Source of the DNA: Arachnopeziza araneosa
Taxonomy: Eukaryota; Ascomycota; Leotiomycetes; Helotiales; Arachnopezizaceae
Reading direction: 5' to 3'
Assembly: GCA_003988855.1 (NCBI GenBank)
Contig: QYAI01000008.1
Coordinates: 186,001-250,000, forward strand
DNA: 64,000 bases
Positions 1 to 11,294 of the stretch are shown here, one piece after another (positions within the stretch are counted from its first letter, which is position 1; the number at the start of each line of letters is the position of its first letter). The notes under the pieces were generated by a model. That model ran no database searches. It was not told where the DNA came from and worked only from the letters and a program-made list of their open reading frames with translations. Position numbers and translations under genes: made by a program.

Positions 1-135
1 TTTCAATGGAGCTTGTAGAAGTTAAGGAATATTTTAACAAGGCTTTGAGGGCAGTCTGTCAACTGGAGAACGTAAACCACAGAGTTTGCAGAAGGAGGAA
101 GATATTGATGAGTTAAAAGAACAATCATTTCGATT

Positions 136-318
136 GTAGAGGAGAAAGACGCAGCACTTACAGAACTGGATGAGAATATTGAAGAGGTTAGAAAAGCGAT
201 ATAAAAGAAGGAAAAGAACAGCGATTTAGATGATAAAATCGTAAAGCTGGTAGAGTTAGATGGCAGAATTGACGAAAGGAAAGACTCAGTAAGTAAGATG
301 CAAAGCTGTCAAATATAA
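136..318 (+). pseudogene. Possible remnant of a coiled-coil coding sequence
   Basis: One plus frame reads as a charged, heptad-like Glu/Lys/Asp-rich peptide (VEEKDAALTELDENIEEVRK...) interrupted by TAA at 202-204. It then resumes in the same frame (KKEKNSDLDDKIVKLVELDG...) until a second TAA. There is no start codon and no recognisable family. The composition looks like coding sequence, hence the call of a degraded gene fragment, but chance cannot be excluded in such a short stretch. Confidence 0.25.
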
Positions 319-443
319 TTTGCTAAGGTTCTCAGACCTGGATAAAGAGATTGTTAAGATAGGAACGAGAACGGTTGAGTAGGAATATGTAGAACTTATC
401 AAGCTAGATAAATTATTCATTTGAAGCAATAATTTGAATATGT

Positions 444-670
444 GAGAAGTGAGATTTGGATCACTGCTGAATGGAGACTTGCGAAATGAAAAAAACCAAA
501 GGAGGAAGATTCTAATAAGGGTGACAATGAAGAACTTGGCAACGTAATAGAAGCAATCTGGAAAACCGCTGAATGTAGGCTTGCGTGACTGGTTGGATTT
601 GGAGAAGTCCTCGTAGTAGACGACAATGAGAAGCAATTTGGATGACTGGTGAATACATACTTGTGGTGCG
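444..670. repeat. Diverged local tandem repeat, three copies
   Basis: A core related to GCTGAATGGAGACTTGCG recurs at 466-483, 568-585 and, more diverged, 648-665. The copies are about 102 and 80 bp apart, and two of them are preceded by GAAGCAAT-type sequence and GACAAT. The copies are imperfect, so this is an old duplication. Confidence 0.45.
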
Positions 671-909
671 GATGAAGTTTGAAGAATAAATTATTTTGGA
701 TATTGAAAATGAGGGCTCGCATGAAGCAATAGAATGTTGCGGCCTGCCTCAGGCAGCCACACTAGCTAGCAGTATTTAGAAGCCACGAGCTCATCTCCTC
801 CTTCTCTCTTCAGAGTCAAACACACCAATGTAGCACAATACAGAATTCTCGTCCAGAGACTGCTTGAGTGATATTATATAGAAGCAGTTGTTCAAATTGT
901 GGATGAAAG

Positions 910-1133
910 CAAGGCGGTCAAAATTCGTCTTCGCTAAAGCGTCAGGAAATCGTAAAGTGGAAGCTCAAATACCACAATCTTTACTCTACTAAAGTCGATA
1001 AAAACGCTAGACAATAGAAGATAGGCATCTAAGAGCTCCGAATTTTAAGTTTCAAGTGCTTGTTGAAGACGAGAATTGACATTCTGCGGTTTTGATTTTT
1101 TTCGCTCGGCGAAGACGAATTTTGCCTGCCTCG
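910..1133. mobile_element. Miniature inverted-repeat element, copy 1 (224 bp)
   Basis: The left end begins CAAGGCGGTCAAAATTCG. The right end is its inverted counterpart (CGAATTTTGCCTGCCTCG on the plus strand), continuing into a shared CGAAGACGAATTTT core. The element is flanked by a 3-bp direct repeat, AAG at 907-909 and 1134-1136, which looks like a target-site duplication. It has no coding capacity. Two relatives occur at 43042-43272 and 48510-48671. The family is non-autonomous and its superfamily is not assignable from the ends; random 3-bp duplications argue against Tc1/mariner (TA) and hAT (8 bp). Confidence 0.85.
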
Positions 1134-1136
1134 AAG

Positions 1137-3108
1137 GACCGTCGTGCTTCCCGTATTGAACCACGGCGTGGTTGGAGTTAGTAGAACTGGAGTTTGATGG
1201 GACGAGAGTCGATGGAATCAATCCCGCAAGAAATATTGAAAAGTGCCAAGAGATAGTGCGTACAAGACCTCGTCAAGGTAAGAGAATGAGAAGAAGTGGA
1301 CAGGATATCACCAAGCAGGTAAATACCCCGGAGGTCATCGAAATCGGATACGTCGCTGGCGTAAAGATTGGGAGTGGACTTCTAGATCCCTTGACGAAAG
1401 GTGTACAGAATACCGAAGTAAGTATTGGTTTGTTGGCGAAAGGGCCGAGAAGGTTGTATTTACCATTAGCAGCTAGCTTCAAGCTCAAGGTAGTTTAAAC
1501 AGCCATTCGGCCTTGTAGAGAGAATAACACTCCCTTTGTAGATTGAAGCTTTAATGATGGATAAAACAATGATGTTAGAGGACTTTTTGGACTCAATTAG
1601 TTCTGCGGTAAAAAGATCATTGTGAGAGACTTAGGGAGTTTAAAGAATAGTCATAGATGACTTATCTGGGGTTAGAAATGAAGATAAGTCGAGCGTACCG
1701 TAACTACAGGCCCGAAGATCCATCTTATGATCAGGTGAGTTGTGCCATTAGAAAGAGATTTGAGTCTGTAAAGCATCCAAAAACCCAACATCTCCATTTG
1801 TATCTTTTGTTCAAACATCACAGAATGGTAGTACAAGGACTTGAACACGCTTGAAAACTGATCTCGGGCCGGCCATTTGCGCCTAAGATGTTATGACTAG
1901 CATTATGAGCGCTATTCTCATGAGATGACTTCATAAGGAGACTCATGCCGAGTATTGATAGTCAAAAAGACGCACCCCGAGACCAGCAGTCGGTCATGTT
2001 CCGCCTCTGTTTATGGTGACAAAATGATGTTGCTGTGAAGGTTTTAGCACTTGAGATGCCTCCTTGAACTAATTTAATAGACATGAAGAAAATTGATACT
2101 GCCGTATAATAATCGACAGTAACGAAAACCGTGCCATGACGAATAATAAAAGCGCAGAATAGACTGTAAAACTTGATAAGAGAAAAGTACATTAGAGATA
2201 ATGAGAGAGGTTCTGCCATTCTAGCATGGCTCATCGACTGCAACCGACTTGTGACATGGTAGCTGTCTTTGCGACCTTTCTCTATCATACTCCATCTCAA
2301 GCCGATATGTTGATGAATCCCTTTGTTTGGTGGCTGATATCTAGACGACGCCACATTAAATAGACACTCGCCTCCAACCCAAAGCGGCATGTCTCAAGCT
2401 TGGGGTTCACCTCTTCAGCTCCAGCATTCTCTGGGTATTTGGAAAGAAAATTGCCGTAGCAAGTCGTGAGCAAGAGCGAAAGAAAATAATTTCTGCCAGA
2501 GATCACGCATCAAAAGGGTTCTTCAATGGCTCCGTAACTTTTTGTGTAGTTGCGAGCCGAAGCGAAATCTCAAGCGAAAGGAGGAAAGGAAGTGCGCCGT
2601 TCAAGCAGAACACTCTCACATCGTGGCCTCGTTTGGAGTCTTCTGGCAAGTGAGGGTTTTCACCCCACTGTGTATGCTAAACGCACCAATATTGAGCCCG
2701 ATAAGACATGCCATATCTCACAATCAAGCGACGCCACAGCCAATTTAAATTTTCCTGTTCCATTTCCCTTTGCCAAGTTTCAGCCTCCGGGGCAGCCTCA
2801 TCATCCAAGTTAGTCGATCAGCTCTCCACCTCCACACTAATAGAGTAGTGAAGTTGTTCAATCTGGTATGGTGCCTTGGCGGTGTCAGTTCATTATTCCT
2901 GTACTTCGTACAATGTTCTGCTTCTCGCATATCTGACTACGGGGGTGCTAACTGTGACGACTCCTTTTCGGATCTGTCGAAGTCACATCAGCCTCGTTTT
3001 CAAGTGAAAACCCAGCGCGTATCTTATTTCTGCTGTTATCCCGTCATATCTTTCTTGTCTTTCGACTTCGAATTTCCCTTCTCTGTCACTCGTTCGTTGA
3101 TCATCAAG
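1137..3108. other. Intergenic, no supportable gene
   Basis: A 108-codon frame at 1172-1498 (TTG start, no ATG start) and several short frames on both strands show no recognisable domain or splice logic. The last few hundred bases before 3109 are pyrimidine-rich with TTTCTTGTCTTTC-like tracts. They are probably the promoter and 5' leader of the WSC gene. Confidence 0.5.
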
Positions 3109-3930
3109 ATGTTTCGCCAAACACTCCTTGCCGCAATCTTGACAGCTTGTTCTACAGTCTCTGCGATCTCATCTGGGCTCCCTGTTTCTGTACAAGCTTG
3201 CTTTGCTACAACCATTTACTACAGCTCACCCAATGATCTCACAGCTTCCATAGCTTCCATAAGCGGCGCATACTCCATCTGCTCGAATGCTACAGCGACG
3301 GCGACAACATCAACGACAGCCTATTCATCTAATGCAGTTGCATCATCAACTTGGTCATCATACATTTCAGGGCCTACTGTACCAGCAGCGGGTAGCTATA
3401 TAGGCTGCTATACCGATTCTGATATTCGTACACTCCAAGGACCCTCAACTGTGGATTTGGGCATGACGGTGGAGGTGTGCGCTAGATTCTGTACGGGGTA
3501 CACCTACTTTGGTGTAGAAGCGGCCGCCCAATGCTACTGCGGGAACACTATTCAGGCCGGAGGAGTGCTTGAACCTGAAAGTGCGTGCTATTGGGGTTGT
3601 GCTGGAGACTCGGACTACCTGTGCGGAGGTCCTTCGAGTTTGGGTCTTTACAAGATGTCAACCACACTTGGATGTTACGCCGAATACCAATATATATCTG
3701 TTCCATCAGGAGGGATGCATTCTTTCGATGACAATGACATGATACCTCAGATGTGTGCTGATTGGTGTGGTGGTTATGCCTACTTCGGTCTAACGCAAGG
3801 CAGAATATGTATCTGTATAAGCTCTTTCTTAGGCGCTCCTGCTGCCATGGGAGCCTGTAATGTGCCTTGTTCTGGAAATAGTGGAGAGTTTTGCGGAGGT
3901 TTTGGAGCAATCCAGGCGTGGGCTTATTAA
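3109..3930 (+). CDS. Secreted protein with two WSC domains
   Basis: This is a single-exon gene of 273 aa. The ATG at 3109 was chosen, although the frame is open upstream, because it begins a clear signal peptide (MFRQTLLAAILTACSTVSA). A Ser/Thr/Ala-rich stretch (about 55-95) is followed by two WSC modules, about 95-182 and 187-273. Each has the family's regularly spaced cysteines and a YFG(V/L) core, with QCYCG in the first module (at 141-145) and an ICIC variant in the second. WSC domains are putative carbohydrate-binding modules found in fungal wall sensors and secreted enzymes. There is no transmembrane segment or GPI signal after the second module, so it is predicted to be secreted or wall-associated rather than a Wsc-type sensor. 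The substrate is unknown. Confidence 0.88.
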   Translation: MFRQTLLAAILTACSTVSAISSGLPVSVQACFATTIYYSSPNDLTASIASISGAYSICSNATATATTSTTAYSSNAVASSTWSSYISGPTVPAAGSYIGCYTDSDIRTLQGPSTVDLGMTVEVCARFCTGYTYFGVEAAAQCYCGNTIQAGGVLEPESACYWGCAGDSDYLCGGPSSLGLYKMSTTLGCYAEYQYISVPSGGMHSFDDNDMIPQMCADWCGGYAYFGLTQGRICICISSFLGAPAAMGACNVPCSGNSGEFCGGFGAIQAWAY

Positions 3931-4586
3931 TGCCAAAAAGTTGTGGCAGATGGTGAAATCGGAAGCTCGTAAGAACAGAAGCGGAACCGGAATCGTGACA
4001 GTGTTCTTGGCGAATTTCGTGCGGTTTTGGTGAGATTAGGAGTTATTGTATCGTTATTGCATTAAATGGTGCTTCTAAACCAAGGTGGTCGAAGTAGCGG
4101 CCAAATATTTTATCTGCGAATACATATGTCCAGAGATGCTTAGTATTAAGGGCATGACCCCATGCCGATGCTTTGTAATTGCACCTTAAGCCTATAATTT
4201 CCTACCACTCTCGTGAATTGGATATCCAAGGAAGAGAGATATGAAATACTTCCAGAGCTTTATCGCTGTGTACAGATGATGCACTTGGCCAACACTGTAC
4301 TAGCCGCTGAAACCGAGGAAATAGCTTTGGTACTATCACTTGAAGAGCACAATGAATAATCCTAGTATAGCACATTAAGCAAGAAGTGAAGACGAGAAAG
4401 CGACAGTGAATCTTGTCTACCATAACACCAAACACCGAAGGTATCTATGCAAAGGATGCTGCCCGCTAAACACAAATGCCACACTTCTACCATCAAGGTA
4501 CTTTACACAATCCAATTCAATACAATCCAATCCAGGCGCTCACTCATCATGCCTCATCATCGTAGACCAAAATCCTAATCACACAT
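3931..4586. other. Intergenic between convergent genes
   Basis: This is the 3' flank shared by the WSC gene (plus) and the Uds1 gene (minus). Only short frames of 69-77 codons without recognisable features are present. It most likely consists of the two 3' UTRs. Confidence 0.5.
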
Positions 4587-7454
4587 CTAAATACCCATAC
4601 TCTGACTTAGGCTAGATTTTCCTGGTCCTTGGGCTCTTTTCAGAGCACGAAGCTCATCTTCAAGCCTGCGGCGTTCTGCTTGCTCCACCTGAAACGTGTT
4701 AGTAAAATAGAAGAGTAAGGATCGAGGTAGAGACTTACCCTTAAAGCTTTCGAGCTTTCTGCTCTCGTGTCTCTCATCATTTTCTTGAACTCGTTCTTCA
4801 GAACTGTAGTGCTTGTGCTGCTTGACTGGCCAGAACCATCCAGGCCAGGACTAGTCATGCCCAGCCATTTGACCTTCTCATCACTCAGCTCCGTCTCGAG
4901 CTTTTCTCTCTCATCACGCAGTTTGTCGATTGTGCCCTCAAGGTTTTCCCGCTCTTTCTCCCACTCGATGCTTGCCTTGGTCATTTGCTCATATTCTTCT
5001 ATTGTTTCCTCCAGTTCCCTCTTCAGAGTTCTCATCTTCTCATCAGAACCACCACCCTGTTTTAATTTAGCGATCTCAGTGGACAAGGCAGCATTGCTCT
5101 TGGAAAGATCATCGATCTCTTTTTGAATTGCTGGATTAGCTGCCACCTGCGCAGCACGTTGAGCTCGACTACCGTAGGCACCGTCCAGTTCTGCTCTCGC
5201 AATCGTGACTTCAGTCTGCAGCCTAGCGATTTCCATATTCGCATCATCCAAATCTTGCTCCTTCTTCTGAACCTCTTGCTCCTTGTTTTGCAGTTCTTTC
5301 TCTTTCTCTTTGACAATAGCGGCTGCCGTAGCTGCCGTAGCTAACTCTGCTGTCAAAGCAGCAATTTTGGTCTGTGAATCAGAGATCTTGCCTTGCATTT
5401 CTGCGCTTCCGATGGCTTTCTCATCTTCCATATCTTGAAGCTGGTCTTCTAGAGCCGCTATTCTCTTATTGCGAGTATCAAGCTCAACCTGGGCTGTTTG
5501 AGCAGTACGTACGGCAGCTGATTCATCATTAGACCGAGCTTGATCACGGAGATTCTCCTTTTGTCGTGCTTCGTCGAGCTGTTCCATCATTTCGCTGAGC
5601 TGTTCTCTAACACGATCGGCATCTGCTTCGGTTCTTGTGAGAAGTGCAGTTGTCCTGGCAAGTTCTTCCATTTTCTGGGCCAGCTCGGCATCCTTGGTTG
5701 CGTCTGATTTACTATTCAATTCTCGTTGCTGCTTTATCTGTCGTTGAAGGACCTTCTTCTGATCTTTTAGACGTGTAGCTTGGGAGTAGAGCCACTGGAC
5801 TTTGCCAGAAAAGGCTTGTAATGTAAAAGGTTCACTTGGATCGCCATCCTCATCAGGAGACTCATCCTCATCCGGTGGAAGATTTTGAGTGGCTCGGGCT
5901 TGTCTTCGCTGGACCTTTCGACTGCGTTCTTCTTCTTCCCCAGATTTTATAATATCCCATAAGCCCATCATGACGGATTCCATCTGGTCTATAATATCCT
6001 GGTTGGGATTTGCTTTGGGCGTTGCTGCGGCTTGAGAAAGTTCCATCTCCAAAGCACCCATGCCCTCTTGGAAATAAGTCAGTTGTTGATTTATACCGGC
6101 GCCAGTGATTTGAGGCGGTTCTGGTCGATCTGCATTATAAGGCTGCAAGAGATTTCGAATTTCGCTATTCAGTCCCTGAAGGACTTGTTCCAACGAGGTC
6201 TCAGTATCCTGTTGTTTTCTTTGGAGCTGAGCATATTCCTGGTCAATCATGCTAAGACCACGTTCCAGGTAATCCAGATGATCTTGTATATTATCACCCC
6301 CTGTTGAAGTGCCATTTTTCATGGTTACCGGAGGCGGTCCATATGTCTGCTCGCGCGCTGGATTTGTGTTCACAATAATCTGCTTCAACCGAGAGTTCAG
6401 GTCCTCTAGCTTTTGCTCCGTTTTGGCTATCAGCTGCGTTTGAGCTTTGGACGGTATGCCGAGGTTGTCGAGCCTATTTTCTCTAAGTGTGTCCAAACCG
6501 ACTTCTCTTCCAGCTTCCCTGTATAGACTCCTGTCATCAAAGAAGAGTTCATCATGGATAGGTTCCATGCTGTTTCGAGCATTTGAGTATGTAAACATGC
6601 TCTCTGGGCTACCTGGCATTCCATTCTGTTGTATTGGCTGTCCCTTGGTAGCTCTCTTAGGGCCTTTGTGTGTCATCTGCAATATCCCTGCCGTGTGCTT
6701 CAGTAACCTGCTTTGAGGCTCTATAATCCGCTTCTCAAGATTGAATAGCTCAAGAGCTAATTCCTCGCACTTCTTCTCACTTGTAACACGCTCCTGCTCG
6801 GCTTCTCGTATCTGATCGCTAGGATTCCGACTATGTCCTAATAAACTCCGCCTGATTTTCTTTCCATCTTGCGCTCTGTCTGAGGTGGAATAGAGTTTAG
6901 CCATTGAGATTGCGGCATCACGGTACTTGGATTGGATTGTCAGATTCTGGCGTGTCTGTTCAATGCGTTGAGACAGGGTTTGACATTGCTTCTTGAGTTC
7001 ATCCACTTCCTCTGGGGAAAGGATTTCGAATTCCTTACTGTCGCCCAGGGCAGTTTCGACGAGTAGATGGACTTGTATAGGATCGTTAACGTTCAGAAGC
7101 GTAGAGCTCTGTGGTCTCGTGGAATTCATCTGCTTGTCGTTAGCTGAGGCTCTAGGAGCAAACCCGTAATTCTTCTCTGACCTGATTGTATCGCGATTTG
7201 TCCGATTCAAATCCATTCATGATATCATTTCGGTATCCATCGAGAACAACACGCCCTGTCGACTCCTGAAACCCCGGCATCAAGTCCTTTGACTTTGGAG
7301 GTGCGTAAGTCCTCTGCTCCAGATTCTCATTCCCGTATTGAGTCTGCGCACCGCCATACGAGTAGCCACTCTGGTTCAATCCAAAAGAACCGTACCCAAA
7401 GTCCTGACTTGGAGGTGGAGACAATACCATGCCTCTAGGCGTATTTCCATTCAT
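4587..7454 (-). CDS. Uds1-domain (up-regulated during septation) coiled-coil protein
   Basis: The model has three exons: 7182-7454, 4739-7129 and 4587-4688, giving 921 aa. Intron 1 (7130-7181) has a GCTAAC branch and CAG acceptor. Intron 2 (4689-4738) is GTAAGT...CTAAC...CAG and avoids the frame's downstream stop, giving a C-terminus ending QSMGI. Residues about 108-235 match the Uds1 domain, with the PIQVHLLVETALGDSKEFEIL region followed by a helical segment. An acidic disordered stretch follows, then a long coiled coil at about 560-880. The family is named for a fission yeast septation-induced gene; a cytoskeletal or septum scaffold role is inferred. A 109-codon frame with no ATG abuts the start (its TGA overlaps the ATG) and is treated as 5' leader. 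Confidence 0.85.
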
Positions 7455-8727
7455 CTTGAAGCAAATTTCTCGTAAGTCGCACGAGTTCGTCTGAAGAACT
7501 TGTGATCAGGGATGTCAGCTATTGCATATTTCGAGACGTCGGCTGGGCGTGGAAGGGCGGGAGGAAGTAGAAGATGCTCTGTGACGGAAAGGTAATGTTT
7601 CTGCGAAGACTCTCGGTATCGCGGGTCTGTCCTGCTTTTCTGCTGGGCCTGAAGGATCGCCGTATGGATTTCCTTCTCCCGAAATTTGGATGCTGCTCCT
7701 GCGCTGACCCTTGCTTCCTGGAATCTACAATCAAAGCTTTCGGAGCCCGGACACTGCAAGGAAGCGCTTTGAAGACTCAATGAAGATGCAGATGAAAAGA
7801 AGATGGAGAGAAATGATAGCGATCGACCTCAAGCCTGCTCAGTGTCGTCGTCGAAAGCGTGTATCATGGTAGAGTTGTGGCTTCGCGCAACGTTATCCAA
7901 CAGCTCAACAGGGGCGCGGTTAAGGCCCCAAATTAGCACTGAGTGGACTTCTCTATTGGCCAGCCTCTGACTGTCAGGGGCGTCGTAGCGCGTTTCGCAC
8001 TCAGCAGCGCCACAGTGCAGGCGAACGACCAACGCCTGGCTGTCATTTCAAAAGCACTGGAATTATTAATCTTGGCCGAAAAATTGTCACACGGCGGTGG
8101 CGGTAGTGGAAGCCGTATCGATCGTCCTTACTGGAAGCCCCGAAATAACTGTGCTCTGGGTCATGTAGGAGAACGCTCACTATCGAACGTCCCTCTGGCA
8201 AATCTGATGACTCTGGATTTTAAGACTGAGAAGAGCCTACCTACCTGGAGGTAGCTCTAGATTTGCAAGCGTAACGGAGAGCCGCAACTAAATACTGGAC
8301 TTGAGATTCATATAGCGTTCAAATGATTGCTCGAAATACTAAGTCGCATGTAAGTTTTAGCAGAAGCCTATTACGGGGTTTACGGTAATCATGATTCCAG
8401 CATTGTAGATAGGCGTTCAAGTGTTCGTACCCCTATTCTCCATTGTTATTTGGTAAAATTTAAGAGCTCTTGGGTGTTGCAATGAGGTCATTTTCGAGTC
8501 CAGACACTAAAGTTGGCTGTATAGCAATCCCTTAGCATAAGTCAGAGCACGGAAAGCTCTGAGGATTCACAACATCAGGCAAAAGCCTCGTCTTCCCTGG
8601 CCGTCATACGGGATATATAACCAGTGCAATCTTTTGATCCAATTTACGGATTAACTGCATGAGCATATCCTCGCCAATCTTTTGCTGCCTGCGAAATTGA
8701 AGCTCATCTCAGCCCCAATCTTTCAAT
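7455..8727. other. Divergent intergenic region, promoters of Uds1 and M20 genes
   Basis: Pyrimidine-rich sequence on the minus strand above 7454 fits the Uds1 5' leader. The plus-strand frame at 7943-8254 (103 codons) has no recognisable feature. A TATA-like box lies at 8614-8620. Confidence 0.5.
8614..8620 (+). promoter_or_regulatory. TATA-like box upstream of the M20 hydrolase gene
   Basis: TATATAA lies 108 bp upstream of the ATG at 8728, in an otherwise mixed-composition promoter. The spacing is plausible for a core promoter with a leader of about 70 bases. There is no transcript evidence. Confidence 0.35.
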
Positions 8728-10332
8728 ATGACAATTTCGATGAGCGTGGTCGACAACGATTACGTGGATATATCTATTTCTCAAGATACATTTGAGCCAT
8801 CACATGCCGAATTTTCTGTTTCTCATAGACCTTGCACGACCCCATCTCCACCTCCTCAGATTAAATTAAAAGAATCCCACCAATCAACTCAAGGTGGTCA
8901 TTCACACGAAGACATCCTCTGCTTCATCTCTTCGTATATTGATTCCCTCACCTCCACACTTCTCCCTATCAGTATCAAAATCCACGACAATCCTGAGTTG
9001 AAATTCAAAGAGTTCATCGCGCACGAGACCTTGACCGAGTTTCTGAAAACCAGAAGAGGATGGAAGATCACGCCTTCTGCTTATGGGCTCGCAACTGCTT
9101 TTACGGCCGAATATGAGAGTGGGAAAGACGGGCCAGTTGTTAGCTTTAATGCTGAGTATGGTGAGCTGCACGAGCATATTTTGTACCGAAATGAATTTGA
9201 AGCTAAATATGATATTTAGATGCATTAAAAGGCATCGGCCATTCCTGCGGTCACAATCTCATAGCCATCGCATCCGTAGCAGCGGCCCTTGCAACAGGCG
9301 AAGCCATCACCCACTTTTCCCTCTCAGGAAAAGCAGTTCTATTCGGAACACCTGGCGAGGAGGGAGGAGGCGGCAAGATCAAACTCTTGAACGCAGGTGC
9401 TTACTCTGACCATAAGGTCGACATCAACCTGATCACGCACCCTGGAATTACGGAAGACACAGCACTCATGCGCACCAATGCCTACCATCCATTCAAGGTA
9501 GAATATTTCGGCAAAGAAGCTCATGCCGCAGCTAACCCATGGGATGGAATCAACGCACTCGATGCGCTGATCACAGCATACAATGCTTTGAGTGTATTAA
9601 GGCAGCAAACCATGGCAGGAGATATCATTCAAGGCCAAATCCTGAACGGCGGCCTGGCACCCAACATCATCCACGCCTACGCCTCTGGCTCCTTCGTCGT
9701 CCGCGCCACGAGTGCCACTCGCCTAGCTGTTCTCAAGCAAAAGGTTCAGCGCTGTTTCATTGCCGGAACTGAAGCCACGGGCGCAGAGCTCAAAATAACA
9801 GAGGGCGTAGGATACGATGACCACGTTCCCAACCACGCCATGGGCGCCGTATGCAGAGGCGCCATGAATGCACTTGGAAGCAACATCCCCGAGGCAGAAT
9901 TGGATCTGATCCGTGGCGCGACGCAGGCGAGTGAGTAACCTCCTCTGCGCCAGAGTTTCTTTTCTCAGCATTCCAACTTGGCATTCCTCTCTCCAGACCC
10001 GTCGTGGAATGCGAACTCTCCCCGACACTACTCCACCTCCTCTGTTGACCCCGATTCCAGTAGTGCTGACTCTGCGGCCGATAGGTACCGATCAGGGCAA
10101 CATCAGCCATGCAATACCGAGTCTGAGTCTGGGCTTCCAGATTGACTGCGAGGAGGGCCCGCACAATCCGAAGTTTGCAGAAGCCGCCAGGTCGAGGGAC
10201 GCGAATGAGAAGGCTTTGAGGGCGGGGAAGGCGTTGGCGTTTACGGCATGTAGGGTTCTGAGTGACGAGGGATTGTTGCGAGATGTGAAGGACGAGTTTA
10301 AGGGGGTTGGTGATGGGCGTGCTAAAAGATAG
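8728..10332 (+). CDS. M20-family metallo-amidohydrolase (PM20D2/aminoacylase-like)
   Basis: The model has three exons: 8728-9160, 9220-9930 and 10085-10332, giving 463 aa. Intron 1 (9161-9219, GTGAGC...TTTAG) joins FNAEY to DALKGIGHSCGHN. Intron 2 (9931-10084, GTGAGT...GATAG, CTGAC branch) joins ATQAS to TDQGNISHAIPSL. Metal-binding candidates are Cys154 and His156 in HSCGHN, Glu191/Glu192 in GTPGEEGG, and His218 in THPG. This is the M20D layout of a zinc or cobalt peptidase core interrupted by a dimerisation lid (about 255-360). The family cleaves N-acyl amino acids or dipeptides; the exact substrate is not predictable. The first 55-60 residues are an unconserved-looking extension with no signal peptide, so it is probably cytosolic. 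Intron 2 is longer than its neighbours, so a different splice is possible. Confidence 0.85.
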
Positions 10333-11294
10333 GGACGGTCGACTGTGTGCTCGCTTAGTTCTTGTGACGAGAGAATCAAAACACAAAGGGTTTGTGGTCT
10401 AGAAGCAGTGGCGATAGAGGCAATCTAAGTCGTGAATAGTAGGAGAGAATGGTGTGCTGCGTCTCCAGTAGGTACAAGTGGAATCGATCAAGCATGAATG
10501 AACAACCTGTCACAACAATAGGGAGCACGGGATGTTTAGGAAAGTGTCTTAATTGCTTTGCTATGATTCCCCTCTCATCAACTCTCCCAGCAGATTGCAT
10601 TAGCAAAAGCAAGACCTTATTTAAAATTCTCAATGCCAATCGCTCGATCAAGCCTGAATGACGATCGGATATGTGGATTTGACAGCCGTAATATGCATGC
10701 AAAGAACCTCCTTCCCAATAGTCTGCTCCATTCCCATGTGTGCGATCCATGCTGACCCAGGTATGCAAACCCAACCATTCAATTCCCAGTAGACTCGAGA
10801 AACACCTCATTGCACCAGTTGACCAACCCAAGTAACCCCATGAAGAAGAAAGCCAGCCCAAATTCAAGGTAGCGGACCAAGAAAAGAAAGAAAGCCAGCT
10901 TGCGTGTCACTTTAAAAAAAGTACTGATCCGCCTAAGAAAGAATGGAAATGAGTGGATGCTATAGTCCTAGCCAGGACATATCATGAAAACTAAAATGCA
11001 AAAACGATATGCTAAGTGCAGCGCGAGCCACTTTTGAGAGTCCCTTCCTTCCCTGTATATAATGTTGTGATGCTGATGTCCCAATCCGAATTGTGCTGAT
11101 GCTCATGCTGTCCATTCCCGTTATCCCTCTGAATATGCGCCTTCCCAAGACAAGAAACGCAAAGTAGACGAAGCCCAACGCTGGGTAGTATGAAAAAAAG
11201 AAATCGAGATTATGAATCGGTTCAAGTGACTAGCTGAAAAATACATGAATGTTTGTACAATTGGTTTTGGATCGAGGATGGATAGACGAGGTTA
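10333..11294. other. Intergenic between convergent genes
   Basis: This is the 3' flank of the M20 gene (plus) and PLC1 (minus). A 163-codon minus frame (10376-10867) has no domain, signal or splice features and is regarded as chance. A TTTAAAAAAAG tract lies near 10911. Confidence 0.5.

Larger units (their letters stand above)
1..906. other. Gene-poor region with decayed coding-like fragments
   Basis: No intact gene is visible. Short Lys/Glu-rich reading frames on the plus strand are broken by stops, and a diverged local repeat lies in the middle (both listed separately). The segment looks like old, decaying sequence rather than a promoter or UTR. Confidence 0.5.

Noticed and set aside
7451..7780. 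109-codon frame ending in a TGA that overlaps the Uds1 start codon
   Set aside because: It has no ATG (only a TTG) and is closed upstream by a TGA near 7830. It is more likely 5' UTR than a gene or N-terminal exon.
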